The notes under the pieces: generated by a model
The model's input: only the letters and a program-made list of their open reading frames with translations
Database searches by the model: none
Told to the model about the DNA's origin: nothing
In this document: one piece after another, positions 15,908-24,209 of the stretch
Position numbering within the stretch: the first letter of the stretch is position 1
Layout of the letters: the number at the start of each line of letters is the position of its first letter
DNA from: DRWZ01 sp964601505
GTDB lineage: Bacteria; Calescibacteriota; Calescibacteriia; Calescibacteriales; Calescibacteriaceae
DNA: 51,102 nt
Direction of reading: 5' to 3'
Assembly: GCA_964601505.1 (NCBI GenBank)
Contig: CAZRNR010000008.1
Span: forward strand, 1-51,102
Translations under genes and position numbers: made by a program

Positions 15908-18226
15908 ATGTTTCGAACTTTGATTACGGTTTTTTTTATAGCCATTTCATGGCATTCTGTTGCTCTTTCACAGGATTTCGAGGGTGATGATGAAATATTC
16001 GGACCGACAAGGGTCAATGGTGTTGTTGGTAATGGAGCCTTAAGTATCGGGATTTCTCAATGGGGGGAGATTACAGTTCTTAGGTATCCTTCTCCTTCTT
16101 TTTGGGATCATCTTGATTATAAAACTCGTGAAGGTGAAAGATCAAGAAGTCTTAAATACTTTGGAGCTCTTGAGAACCAAGGAGGGTTTGTCTTAATATA
16201 TGATAAAACGAATAATAAACTTATTTCGCTCAGAGATTTAGACCTAACAAGTATAATACAATACTATAAAGATGATTCTTCTGGAATTCTTATAACAGAA
16301 TACACGTTTGATCAGAATACTAAAGTTTATTTATACGATTTTGTTCATCCAGAGTTGGACATTTTTGTGCGGAGAGTAGCCGTCGAAACTAATAGTTCAT
16401 CTGAGCTTTATGCAATACATTACCTAAATCTTGCTCCAACAACGATAAAGATTCCAAAGCTCCCAGTTGAAGATTGGCAAGATGATACAAGAAACGATTT
16501 TGCAGCCTTTACACGAGATGATGGAACGGTGATTCAATTTGTCCCATTCTTTTTAGATAGAAAATCTCTTAAGGCAGAATATGAGAAGATCAGAAACTAC
16601 TCTTATGACCAGCTCCTGAGTTATTCATCTAAGATTACCGGAATTTTCCTGGCTTTCAGGTTTTTTGGAGAATATGATAACTTCGGATATGTCGGTTTTG
16701 ATGGAAGATGCGGAGACGGGAGAATTCTTCCTGAAAATAAAACCCAAAGTGCTTTCTCAAAGATTCAAAGCTTAGATATTTTCACTTCAGAAAAGACATA
16801 TAGCACCTGTTCGGCTGACGCTTTCTCTTCTACAAAAATCTGCTCAAACGGGACATGTAAGGATGCTTTCTTTGTGCTATCTGCTGGAAAAACATTAGAT
16901 CAAGCTCTACAACTTTTGAATTTAAATGTTCAGAAAATAATAGATTTTGAAAGATACACTGATTTATTCTGGCATTCCAAAGTTTCCATCTTGGAATCTC
17001 AAAGTTTCTTTACATATCTTACTGAACCAGAGAAAACATTGTGCAGAAGAGCTTTGATATCATTGATTCAAGCGACAGATAGAGAAACTAAGGCAACAGT
17101 TGCATCCATTTCAACTCAACCCCCTTATGCGGAGGATTGGCCAAGAGATGGGGCTTATTTTAACTTATACCTTGATCTTGCAGGTTTTTCCGAGCTTTCT
17201 GAACAGAGAAACCTTTTTTATGAAATGGTGCAAAGTAAAGAGCAGGAGGGAGATATACCCCCAGGAACATGGCGTATGAACTTTTATGCTGACGGTATGA
17301 TCGGAGGACCTTGGGATTTTGAAATAGATCAGGTAGGTTTTGTTCTCTGGAGTTGGTCAAATCACCTTAACTTTGTGAAAAATAAAATTGAGTTTTCTAA
17401 AAAGATTTACGAGGCTTTGAAACTCTCTGCTTATGAAGTTTTAATAGGCTGTAGGGATCAAAGTGGATTGCAGTGTTTGGCTCATGAGGACGATCAAATT
17501 GAAAAGTCAATAACTATGGTTGGGGCTGGAACTGTTTATACGGGAATAAAAAGTGCAATGAATATTGCTCAAGTTCTGGGGGATTCCAATCTTTATAATC
17601 AGCTTAAGCAAAGAAAGATGGAACTTGAAGGTGCTATAGTAAAGAACTTCTCTCAACAAGATGGATTTGTCTTTTCTCCAAATGATCCTCATCAAGGTAT
17701 GGCATATGTTCTTTTCCCAGCAGATTTTCCTATGAGTGATGATTGGGTTGAGAATTATGGAAGATCTGTTGTAGGTGTTCTTTACTATAATTTCTATGAA
17801 AGGAAGCATCTTGTCTATGAAGCCAAATGGATAATTTCTCTCATAGTCGCATCGGAAAGACTGAAAAAAACAAGGTTTCAGGTGTATCAAGAGTTCCGTA
17901 GGGAAGCGGAAAAATTCCTTAAGATACTTGTCGAAGAAGTTCCGACATCAACTAAACACATGGGAGAGACTGTCAGAGTTTTTGAAGAGAACGGGAAATA
18001 TAGGTACGAGAATAGAATAGCTATACCTCACATATGGGAAGCTACCCTGACTTGTCTTACTTCAATAGCTCTTAGGTATCCTCAAACTCTGGAAAAGATG
18101 GGCATACTTCCAAAAGAAGAAAAGATTTCTTCTGGTTCATTCTGTTCCTCTTTTAAAATAGTAGAGATCTTCCAAGTTTTCTTCTTTCTTTTGCCTTATT
18201 TTCTAATAAGAAGATTAAGGTTGTGA
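15908..18226 (+). CDS. Secreted GH15-like glucoamylase/glucodextranase family hydrolase
   Basis: The 772-residue protein begins with a signal peptide (about 1-21, ending ALSQ). An N-terminal beta-sandwich (about 30-290) precedes an (alpha/alpha)6 barrel. Family-like blocks are EDWPRDGAYFNLYLDLAGF (about 408-426), PGTWRMNFYADGMIGGPWDFEIDQVGFVLWSW (about 448-479, with the likely acidic catalytic residue in FEIDQ), then VGAGTVYTG and NRIAIPHIWEA near the end, where the second carboxylate is usual. The extreme C-terminus is a hydrophobic segment followed by RRLRL and preceded by FCSS, which suggests membrane anchoring or sorting. The substrate is probably an alpha-glucan or related glycoside. It is a single gene. 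Confidence 0.75.
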   Translation: MFRTLITVFFIAISWHSVALSQDFEGDDEIFGPTRVNGVVGNGALSIGISQWGEITVLRYPSPSFWDHLDYKTREGERSRSLKYFGALENQGGFVLIYDKTNNKLISLRDLDLTSIIQYYKDDSSGILITEYTFDQNTKVYLYDFVHPELDIFVRRVAVETNSSSELYAIHYLNLAPTTIKIPKLPVEDWQDDTRNDFAAFTRDDGTVIQFVPFFLDRKSLKAEYEKIRNYSYDQLLSYSSKITGIFLAFRFFGEYDNFGYVGFDGRCGDGRILPENKTQSAFSKIQSLDIFTSEKTYSTCSADAFSSTKICSNGTCKDAFFVLSAGKTLDQALQLLNLNVQKIIDFERYTDLFWHSKVSILESQSFFTYLTEPEKTLCRRALISLIQATDRETKATVASISTQPPYAEDWPRDGAYFNLYLDLAGFSELSEQRNLFYEMVQSKEQEGDIPPGTWRMNFYADGMIGGPWDFEIDQVGFVLWSWSNHLNFVKNKIEFSKKIYEALKLSAYEVLIGCRDQSGLQCLAHEDDQIEKSITMVGAGTVYTGIKSAMNIAQVLGDSNLYNQLKQRKMELEGAIVKNFSQQDGFVFSPNDPHQGMAYVLFPADFPMSDDWVENYGRSVVGVLYYNFYERKHLVYEAKWIISLIVASERLKKTRFQVYQEFRREAEKFLKILVEEVPTSTKHMGETVRVFEENGKYRYENRIAIPHIWEATLTCLTSIALRYPQTLEKMGILPKEEKISSGSFCSSFKIVEIFQVFFFLLPYFLIRRLRL

Positions 18227-18310
18227 TTCTTTCGTAAGATACTGAAAATTTATCAGACTTGGTAGAAATAGTTTTGTTTTTACTTCGTAGATATCAGACT
18301 TATTAAATGT

Positions 18311-18316
18311 TATAAT
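18311..18316 (+). promoter_or_regulatory. Candidate -10 box for topA
   Basis: TATAAT ends 15 bases before ATG 18332. No Shine-Dalgarno is present, so a leader of about 8-10 bases is predicted. Confidence 0.4.
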
Positions 18317-18331
18317 AATACTTATTGCAAT

Positions 18332-20161
18332 ATGAGTAAAATTTTAATTGTTGAATCTCCAACAAAGGCTAAAAAAATATATCAGTTTCTTGGAAATGGA
18401 TGGAAAGTTCTCGCTACATATGGGCACATAAGAGATCTTCCCCCAGATAACATGGGGTTCTCTATATCTGACCTGCTCAATGGAAATATCAATCTTTATT
18501 TTAAGGTTCTGAAAAAAAATGTTGTTTCCTTTCTCAAAAAAAATCTAAGCGCAGCAGATGATGTGGTAATAGCTTCTGATCCGGATAGAGAAGGTGAGGC
18601 AATTGCTTACCATGTTGCCTGTGTTTTGGATCTAAAAGATCCGAAGAGAGCCGTTTTCCATGAAATAACTAAAGATGCCGTTATTTCTTCAATTTCTAAA
18701 CCCAGGAAAATAGATATGGAATTAGTTCATGCTCAGATTTCAAGGAGAGTTATTGATAGGCTTGTGGGTTATACAATATCTCCACTTCTTTGGAGGATAA
18801 GGAAAAATTCTTCAGCTGGCAGGGTTCAGTCTGCAGCTCTGCATCTTGTTTCTATGAGATGGAAAGAAGTTATGAATTTTGAGAAGAAGGTATACTTTGT
18901 TGTTTTTCTAGATTTTGGGGATTTCAAAGCTTTTCTTTATGAAAAAGATAAAGATGGTAAAGTTAAAATAAAGCATTTTTATTCGGAAGTAGAAGCTCAA
19001 AGTTTTATTAAAAAGATAAAACAAATTCAGCTTTCGGATTTTAAAAAGGGAGTTGATTTTTCCTATCCGAATCCCCCGTATATTACTTCATCTTTATTGC
19101 AGAATGCTAAGTCTATATTAGGTTTTTCTGCCGATTTCGCGATGAATATTGCCCAGAGTCTTTTTGAAAACGGATATATAACATATCACAGAACTGATTC
19201 TGTTTCTATTTCATCTGAAGGTTTTGCTTTAGCGCGTAAATTTTTTGAAGAATCTGGTATTTATGATATACAGGAGGTTGGAAGAAGATGGAGATCAAAA
19301 GTTGCAAATGCACAAGAAGCCCATGAATGTATTAGATTAACGCCAGCGGGATTTGCAAAATTCAAGAAATTATTTGAACAGAAACCTTCTGAATTGAGGT
19401 ATAATAAATCTTTGTCTCCATATGACAAAATGATCTATATCATAGGATTGAGATTTCTCGCTTCCCAATCAAAGAATGCTGTTTATGATACGGTTGAGCT
19501 TGAGTTCAGATCACCAAATATCAAAGAGGATATGTTTTTCAAAGCTAAAGTTAGAAAGCTAAAGTTTGAAGGTTTTCTGAAGATTTGGAACTTTGAACCC
19601 CCAACTACTGATGAACAAGGCAGTGAAGGTGAAAGGGCTTATTCAAAAGCACTCTCTCTTGAGTTTGAAAGATATATTAGTTTGGGAAGTTCTACAAAAT
19701 TGCTTTATTCTAAAAAATATACTCAACCACCTCCTCTCTATACTGAGGCTTCATTGATAAAGGAGTTGGAAAAACTCGGTATAGGTAGGCCATCTACATA
19801 TGCAACAATAATTAAGAATCTCAAAGGTAGAGGATATATAATTGAGGAAAACGGAAAGATAATACCAACACCTGATGGTCTTCTTCAAGATGAGATCCTT
19901 TCAAGAAATTTCCCAGATATATGCTCACCTGAATTTACGGCAAAGATGGAGGAAGAATTGGATAGGATATCAAGGGGTGAAGTAAATTGGGTCAATTCTC
20001 TTAAAGAGATGGCTGCAACTTATATGGAAAAATTTAAAACCTTTAAAGAGAATGTAGAAAGAAATATTGTGGAACTGAGGACAAGTTTTGCAGAACAAGG
20101 AAATACTAAAACTAAAAAAAGAAATAAAAGATCAAGGAAAAAGCTTAATCCTTCGGTGTGA
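18332..20161 (+). CDS. topA: DNA topoisomerase I, short form without zinc fingers
   Basis: This type IA enzyme relaxes negative supercoils. The TOPRIM domain opens with ILIVESPTKAKKIYQFL and contains the acidic triad block ASDPDREGEAIAYH (about 82-95). Other marks are FHEITKDAV, SAGRVQSAAL, the active-site tyrosine in GYITYHRTDSVSIS (about 282-295), EAHECIRLTP and YTEASLIKELEKLGIGRPSTYATII. At 609 residues the protein stops after the catalytic core with a basic tail (KKRNKRSRKKLNPSV) and lacks the C-terminal zinc-ribbon repeats common in bacterial TopA. No helicase domain is fused, so it is not reverse gyrase. Confidence 0.95.
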   Translation: MSKILIVESPTKAKKIYQFLGNGWKVLATYGHIRDLPPDNMGFSISDLLNGNINLYFKVLKKNVVSFLKKNLSAADDVVIASDPDREGEAIAYHVACVLDLKDPKRAVFHEITKDAVISSISKPRKIDMELVHAQISRRVIDRLVGYTISPLLWRIRKNSSAGRVQSAALHLVSMRWKEVMNFEKKVYFVVFLDFGDFKAFLYEKDKDGKVKIKHFYSEVEAQSFIKKIKQIQLSDFKKGVDFSYPNPPYITSSLLQNAKSILGFSADFAMNIAQSLFENGYITYHRTDSVSISSEGFALARKFFEESGIYDIQEVGRRWRSKVANAQEAHECIRLTPAGFAKFKKLFEQKPSELRYNKSLSPYDKMIYIIGLRFLASQSKNAVYDTVELEFRSPNIKEDMFFKAKVRKLKFEGFLKIWNFEPPTTDEQGSEGERAYSKALSLEFERYISLGSSTKLLYSKKYTQPPPLYTEASLIKELEKLGIGRPSTYATIIKNLKGRGYIIEENGKIIPTPDGLLQDEILSRNFPDICSPEFTAKMEEELDRISRGEVNWVNSLKEMAATYMEKFKTFKENVERNIVELRTSFAEQGNTKTKKRNKRSRKKLNPSV

Positions 20162-20300
20162 TGAATCTTATAAATTCTTAAGTTATATCCTGAACAAAGT
20201 TTATTCATTTTAATGTTGGCTTATGATTTTCATCAATGTTTCAACAAGACAAAAAATTGTAAAAAGTTCAAACTGAATAAGAATAATTGTATTATTATTT

Positions 20301-21092
20301 ATGTCCATATGTAATAGGTGTTTTAGAGGGGAAACAATTGAGATCAAGGTGGGTAATCGTGTTTGGGATTACTGTGGAAATTGTAGATCAATTAATACAC
20401 TTGATAATGGTTTTATATGTTTGGTTGATTTTTGTGGGGGTGATGAAATGGTTGTTCGTGCGGCGAGAATCTCCTATGGTAAGGAAGTAAAAGGGTCTGA
20501 GCAGGATAAGAAACTTATAAGTTATATGATGAGACACAAGCATGGGACACCTTTTGAACATTCACTTTTTATTTTTCATGTTAAGGCTCCAATTTTCGTT
20601 GCCCGTCAATGGTTTAGACACAGAATCGGCTCCTTCAATGAAATTTCTGGGAGATATGTTGAGTATCAGGAAGAATTCTACATACCAAGAAAGTTGAGAA
20701 AACCAGATCCCAAAAATAAACAGGGGAGCATCGAGGCTGATTTTCAGAATGAAAAAGAACTTGTTCAGATTTTTCAAGATTCAATATCTTCAAGTTATCA
20801 GGTTTATAAAAAGCTCCTTGATTCAGGAGTTGCGAAGGAGGTTGCAAGGGCTGTATTACCGCTGGCTCTTTACACACAGTTTTATTGGTCTGTTAATCCC
20901 AGATCTCTTATGAATTTCATAACATTAAGAATTTCCGATGATGCGCAATATGAGATAAGGCAGTATGCTGAAAGGATAGTTTTCTTTATGAAAGAAAAGA
21001 TGCCATGGACATTTTCTGCTTTTATAAACTTTGGATTTGAAGGTCAAAGCGATTTTATAGAATCTATTAAAAAAGAGAAACAAAATGGTTAG
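20301..21092 (+). CDS. thyX: Flavin-dependent thymidylate synthase with N-terminal zinc ribbon
   Basis: ThyX converts dUMP to dTMP using FAD and methylene-tetrahydrofolate. The signature RHRIGSFNEISGRY is complete, with neighbouring HGTPFEHSLFIFHVKAPIFVARQWF and VLPLALYTQFYWSVNPRSLMNF. The usual N-terminus of the family aligns from LDNGFICLVD (about residue 35). The preceding 34 residues are an extra domain with CNRC (4-7) and CGNC (25-28), spaced like a small zinc ribbon. No alternative ATG, GTG or TTG start lies at the family start, so the extension appears genuine. It is a single gene without a Shine-Dalgarno. Confidence 0.93.
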   Translation: MSICNRCFRGETIEIKVGNRVWDYCGNCRSINTLDNGFICLVDFCGGDEMVVRAARISYGKEVKGSEQDKKLISYMMRHKHGTPFEHSLFIFHVKAPIFVARQWFRHRIGSFNEISGRYVEYQEEFYIPRKLRKPDPKNKQGSIEADFQNEKELVQIFQDSISSSYQVYKKLLDSGVAKEVARAVLPLALYTQFYWSVNPRSLMNFITLRISDDAQYEIRQYAERIVFFMKEKMPWTFSAFINFGFEGQSDFIESIKKEKQNG

Positions 21093-21163
21093 ATTTTCGT
21101 ATGTTCAAATTTATAAAAATAGGAAAAATTTATAAATATAATTGATTTCAGAACTTTAATACT

Positions 21164-22033
21164 ATGGGCTTGCTTGAAGGCAAGGTAATCGTGATAACTG
21201 GATCTGGAAGAGGAATAGGTAGAGAAACTGCTATACTCTCTGCTCGTGAGGGAGCTTCAGTAGTTGTAAATGATATTGATCCTGATTGCGCTTTTGAAAC
21301 ACTGGAGGAAATAAGGAAAAGCAATGGTAAAGTAACGGCTTATATAGGCGATGTATCAGATGAAAGTTGTGCAAGAGATATAATTGAGCTGGCAAAGAAT
21401 GCATTCGGTAAAGTAGATGCTCTGGTAAATAATGCAGGAATAACTCAAGACTCTCTCCTGGTCAGAACAGATTCAGAAAAATGGGATAGGGTTATAAAAG
21501 TTCATCTGCGCAGTGCTTTTTTATGTACAAAATATGCTGTTTCGGAAATGATAAAAAATAAGACTCAAGGTGTAGTAATCAATTTGACTTCTCCCTCTGG
21601 CCTAAGGGGAAATATAGGTCAGGTGAATTACTCAACAGCTAAAGCAGGATTTATTGGTTTCACGCTTACACTTTCAAAAGAATTGGAAAGGTATGGAATA
21701 AGAGTAAATTCTGTTGCTCCAATAGCATGGACTCGCCTTACTCAAGCCATTCCAGAGGATGTATTAAAAAAGAGGGGAGATGAATTCGCTCAAAAACTCA
21801 AGTCTGCAAAACCTGAATATGTAGCTCATTTGATTGCCTTCTTGATCTCTGACGAAGCAAAAGATATAAACGGACAGATTTTCGGAGTGTTTGGAGATGA
21901 GTTTCATATATGGTCTCTTCCTAAAATAGTCTTCAGAAAATCAAAACCTGGGGGTTTTAATTTCTCTGACTACATAAGTATGATTAAAGAAATAAAATCG
22001 TATCTACAGGAACCAGAGGGGAATGTCGGGTAA
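21164..22033 (+). CDS. Short-chain dehydrogenase/reductase (hydroxyacyl-CoA or FabG-like)
   Basis: This 289-residue SDR has the NAD(P)-binding motif TGSGRGIGRE (13-22), NNAGI, and the catalytic residues Ser in NLTSPSG, Tyr and Lys in YSTAKAGF, with Asn in the preceding helix. The tail has the INGQIFGVFGDEFHIWSLPK pattern seen in dehydrogenases related to peroxisomal multifunctional enzyme 2, which oxidise 3-hydroxyacyl-CoA. The tail after about 240 is longer than in plain FabG. Substrate is inferred only; Asp in the VVVNDIDPD loop suggests NAD rather than NADP preference. Confidence 0.82.
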   Translation: MGLLEGKVIVITGSGRGIGRETAILSAREGASVVVNDIDPDCAFETLEEIRKSNGKVTAYIGDVSDESCARDIIELAKNAFGKVDALVNNAGITQDSLLVRTDSEKWDRVIKVHLRSAFLCTKYAVSEMIKNKTQGVVINLTSPSGLRGNIGQVNYSTAKAGFIGFTLTLSKELERYGIRVNSVAPIAWTRLTQAIPEDVLKKRGDEFAQKLKSAKPEYVAHLIAFLISDEAKDINGQIFGVFGDEFHIWSLPKIVFRKSKPGGFNFSDYISMIKEIKSYLQEPEGNVG

Positions 22034-22038
22034 GGAAT

Positions 22039-22158
22039 TGCTTTGTTGCATTCATCAATCCTGTGATGAGTAGGCGAGTTATAGCTTTTTTGCATCCATC
22101 AAATGTGTTATGATATGAAAAATAAAATACAGTACTTGACCATGATTGCAACGGAGCA
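22039..22158. mobile_element. MITE-like remnant with IS6-type inverted ends
   Basis: The left end TGCTTTGTTGCA (22039-22050) and right end TGCAACGGAGCA (22147-22158) are inverted at 10 of 12 positions and resemble the ends at 901-1029. Flanks 22031-22038 (TAAGGAAT) and 22160-22167 (ATAGGAAT) share AGGAAT, as an old 8-bp target duplication would. The interior encodes nothing and differs from the other copy. Confidence 0.4.
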
Positions 22159-22239
22159 TATAGGAATTTGAGAAGTTGAGAAGATAGCTATAATTTTATG
22201 GAATTGAATTTGCTTGGAGTATGGATCCTTTCAGTTTAT

Positions 22240-22755
22240 TTATTTTATGACTACTTCAAGTGGTATTGGATTTGTAATACACCAGACCGCGGGACATCTT
22301 TCCATTGCTATCTTCTTTGCTGATTCTATGTCCTCGGGCTTATTTTCTGATTCAACATTGATGGTCATTTTTATTTTTTCCACTACAGGTTCATCTGATA
22401 TTCCGAATGGTCTTTTAAGATTGACAATGTTTTCTGCCGTTATCGATAGGGATTTTATATTCAGTCCTCTTTCATGTGCTACTGTTGCAAAGGTTGCAAG
22501 GAAACATGAAGCCATTCCGAACAAACAATATTGTAATGGATTTGGGGCTATTCCCTTGCCTCCCATAAAAGGAGCGCTATCACACTTGACTACTACTTTC
22601 GTTCCAGATGGTATTTCCATCTCTGAGTACATCTGTGGTAGGTTCTCATCCATTTCCCATTTTACCTGAACTTGCATTTTCCTCTTAAAGAGTTCGGGAT
22701 TGTCCTTTGCTTCTTCAATATATTTCTGTATGCCTTTTGTATTGATGTTTTTCAT
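22240..22755 (-). CDS. OsmC-family peroxiredoxin-like protein
   Basis: This 171-residue protein matches the OsmC/Ohr fold: an N-terminal helical stretch, a strand region with VKWEMDENLPQMYSEMEIPSG, then the two family cysteines in CDSAPFMGG-like and NPLQYCLFGMASCFLATFATVAHERG segments, and a C-terminal beta-rich part (VEKIKMTINVES). The family reduces organic hydroperoxides with a reactive Cys; here only the Cys in the central helix region (YCLFGMASC) is well placed, so activity is inference. I chose ATG 22755 because the longer form, starting at 22893, would overlap the divergent rplT gene and adds an unrelated hydrophobic stretch. Confidence 0.82.
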   Translation of the reverse strand: MKNINTKGIQKYIEEAKDNPELFKRKMQVQVKWEMDENLPQMYSEMEIPSGTKVVVKCDSAPFMGGKGIAPNPLQYCLFGMASCFLATFATVAHERGLNIKSLSITAENIVNLKRPFGISDEPVVEKIKMTINVESENKPEDIESAKKIAMERCPAVWCITNPIPLEVVIK

Positions 22756-22831
22756 ATTTGATAATTTTTGAAAATATTGTAAAACAAATTTAGAATTTAA
22801 AAATTTAGATTTTAAATGGAGGTCCGCCTTT

Positions 22832-23185
22832 ATGAGGGTTAAATTTGTTGTTCCAAGAAGGCAGAGAAGAAAAAAGATAAAAAAGTTAGCCAAGGGATAC
22901 TATGGGGCTCAATCAAGGTGCACAAAGATTGCAAACCAGTATGTTATAAGGGCTCTATTTCATTCTTACAGGGGGCGGAAAAAGAAAAAGAGAGATTTTA
23001 GGAGATTATGGATAGAGCGTATAAATGCTGCTGCAAGACAGAACGGTCTGAATTATTCAAAACTTATTTATGCCTTGAGGAAGATGGGAACACAGATAAA
23101 CAGAAAAGTTCTTGCCGATTTAGCTTTCTCTGATCCTGTTGCGTTTTCAAACCTATGCCAGCAAGCAAGAAATTTCGCTACTTAG
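22832..23185 (+). CDS. rplT: 50S ribosomal protein L20
   Basis: This 117-residue basic protein has all L20 hallmarks: a basic N-terminus with VVPRRQRRKKIKKLAKGYYGAQSRCTKIANQYVIRALFHSYRGRKKKKRDFRRLWIERINAAARQNGLNYS in overlapping blocks, followed by the globular C-terminal domain (NRKVLADLAFSDPVAFSNL). It binds 23S rRNA early in assembly. A strong GGAGGT precedes the ATG. The usual neighbours infC and rpmI are missing. A Gfo/Idh oxidoreductase starts 3 bases after the stop. Confidence 0.97.
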   Translation: MRVKFVVPRRQRRKKIKKLAKGYYGAQSRCTKIANQYVIRALFHSYRGRKKKKRDFRRLWIERINAAARQNGLNYSKLIYALRKMGTQINRKVLADLAFSDPVAFSNLCQQARNFAT

Positions 23186-23188
23186 AAG

Positions 23189-24166
23189 GTGCTCAATGAT
23201 AGGATAAATGTCGGTATAGTAGGGCTGGGTTTTGCTGGAACCATACATATAGAAAAACTCTCTCTCAACAAGTTTATACATATAACGGATGTATGCGATG
23301 TTGATCAGGAAAAGCTTGAGGCTGCCAGAGATTTGATATTCAAACTTTCAGGCAAAAGAGTTAGAACTCATAAGAATTATGAAGATATTTTCAAACATGA
23401 TATAGATGCGATATTTATAGCGACTCCTGCAAAAACACATTATGAAATCTTGAAACTTGCTATACAAAATAAAAAACATGTCTTTGTTGAAAAACCCCTT
23501 ACATCTAGCTATAAACAAGGATTAGAGATAGCTAACGTTGCAAGCCAGACTGGAATTATAGTTCAAGTTGGGCACGTGGAAAGGTTCAATAATGCTTATA
23601 AATTTGCAAAAGAATACGTTAAATCTCCCGGATACATAAGAGCAGAACGATTGAGTCAGTTCCCCGGAAGAGGAACAGATATAGATGTCATCTTTGATAT
23701 AATGATTCATGATATAGATGCAATCGTTGGTTTGATAAAAGATGTAAAGATAGATTTTGTAGAAGGTATGGGAGTTCCGGTCATAACGGACAAGGTTGAT
23801 ATAGCTACTGCAAGGATAAGATTTTCTTCGGGCTGTCTTGCCGAGCTTACATCATCTCGTGTTTCTTACAGAAAATTTAGAAAAATGCGTATATTCCAAC
23901 CGGGAATATATATCTCTATTGATTTCCTTGAAAGAAAAACTGAAATATACAGAAGAATTAGAAATAATGGAAGATTTGAAGTTGAAGCTCAAATAAAAAC
24001 TTTTCAAGATTCTGATCCTATGAAAGATGAGATAGAATCTTTCATAAATACTCTCAGATCTGGAAGGAATTCAGAAATACCTCCATCGGAGGCTTTAAAA
24101 TCGGTTCTTATAGCCGAAAAGATAAGAGAGTCCTTGTTCTTCATGCAAGAAAATTCAATAGGATGA
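23189..24166 (+). CDS. Gfo/Idh/MocA-family oxidoreductase
   Basis: This 325-residue NAD(P)-dependent dehydrogenase has the Rossmann motif VGIVGLGFAGTIH (about 8-20), an ATPAKTH segment and the family's VEKPLTSSY motif with the catalytic-region EKP lysine, then VGHVERFNNA and a FDIMIHDIDAIV stretch holding the usual D-x-x-x-H pair. Members oxidise or reduce sugars, often UDP-sugars or inositol. GTG 23189 is the likely start, immediately after rplT. The glycosyltransferases that follow on both strands suggest a role in making a surface sugar, which is inference. Confidence 0.88.
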   Translation: MLNDRINVGIVGLGFAGTIHIEKLSLNKFIHITDVCDVDQEKLEAARDLIFKLSGKRVRTHKNYEDIFKHDIDAIFIATPAKTHYEILKLAIQNKKHVFVEKPLTSSYKQGLEIANVASQTGIIVQVGHVERFNNAYKFAKEYVKSPGYIRAERLSQFPGRGTDIDVIFDIMIHDIDAIVGLIKDVKIDFVEGMGVPVITDKVDIATARIRFSSGCLAELTSSRVSYRKFRKMRIFQPGIYISIDFLERKTEIYRRIRNNGRFEVEAQIKTFQDSDPMKDEIESFINTLRSGRNSEIPPSEALKSVLIAEKIRESLFFMQENSIG

Positions 24167-24209
24167 TTTGTTATTCATTTGGTTAAAGGGAAAAGAAGAA
24201 TATAGAAAT

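Noticed and set aside
18332..20161. Reverse gyrase as a marker of hyperthermophily
   Set aside because: No helicase domain is fused to the topoisomerase, so no conclusion on growth temperature follows.
20287..20490. 67-residue ORF overlapping the thyX start in another frame
   Set aside because: The thyX frame is continuous with its zinc-ribbon extension and signature, and the small ORF has no Shine-Dalgarno or recognisable domain.
22756..22893. 46-residue N-terminal extension of the OsmC-like protein
   Set aside because: It would overlap the rplT start and its hydrophobic sequence is the reverse complement of the L20 coding and upstream region. ATG 22755 is adequate.
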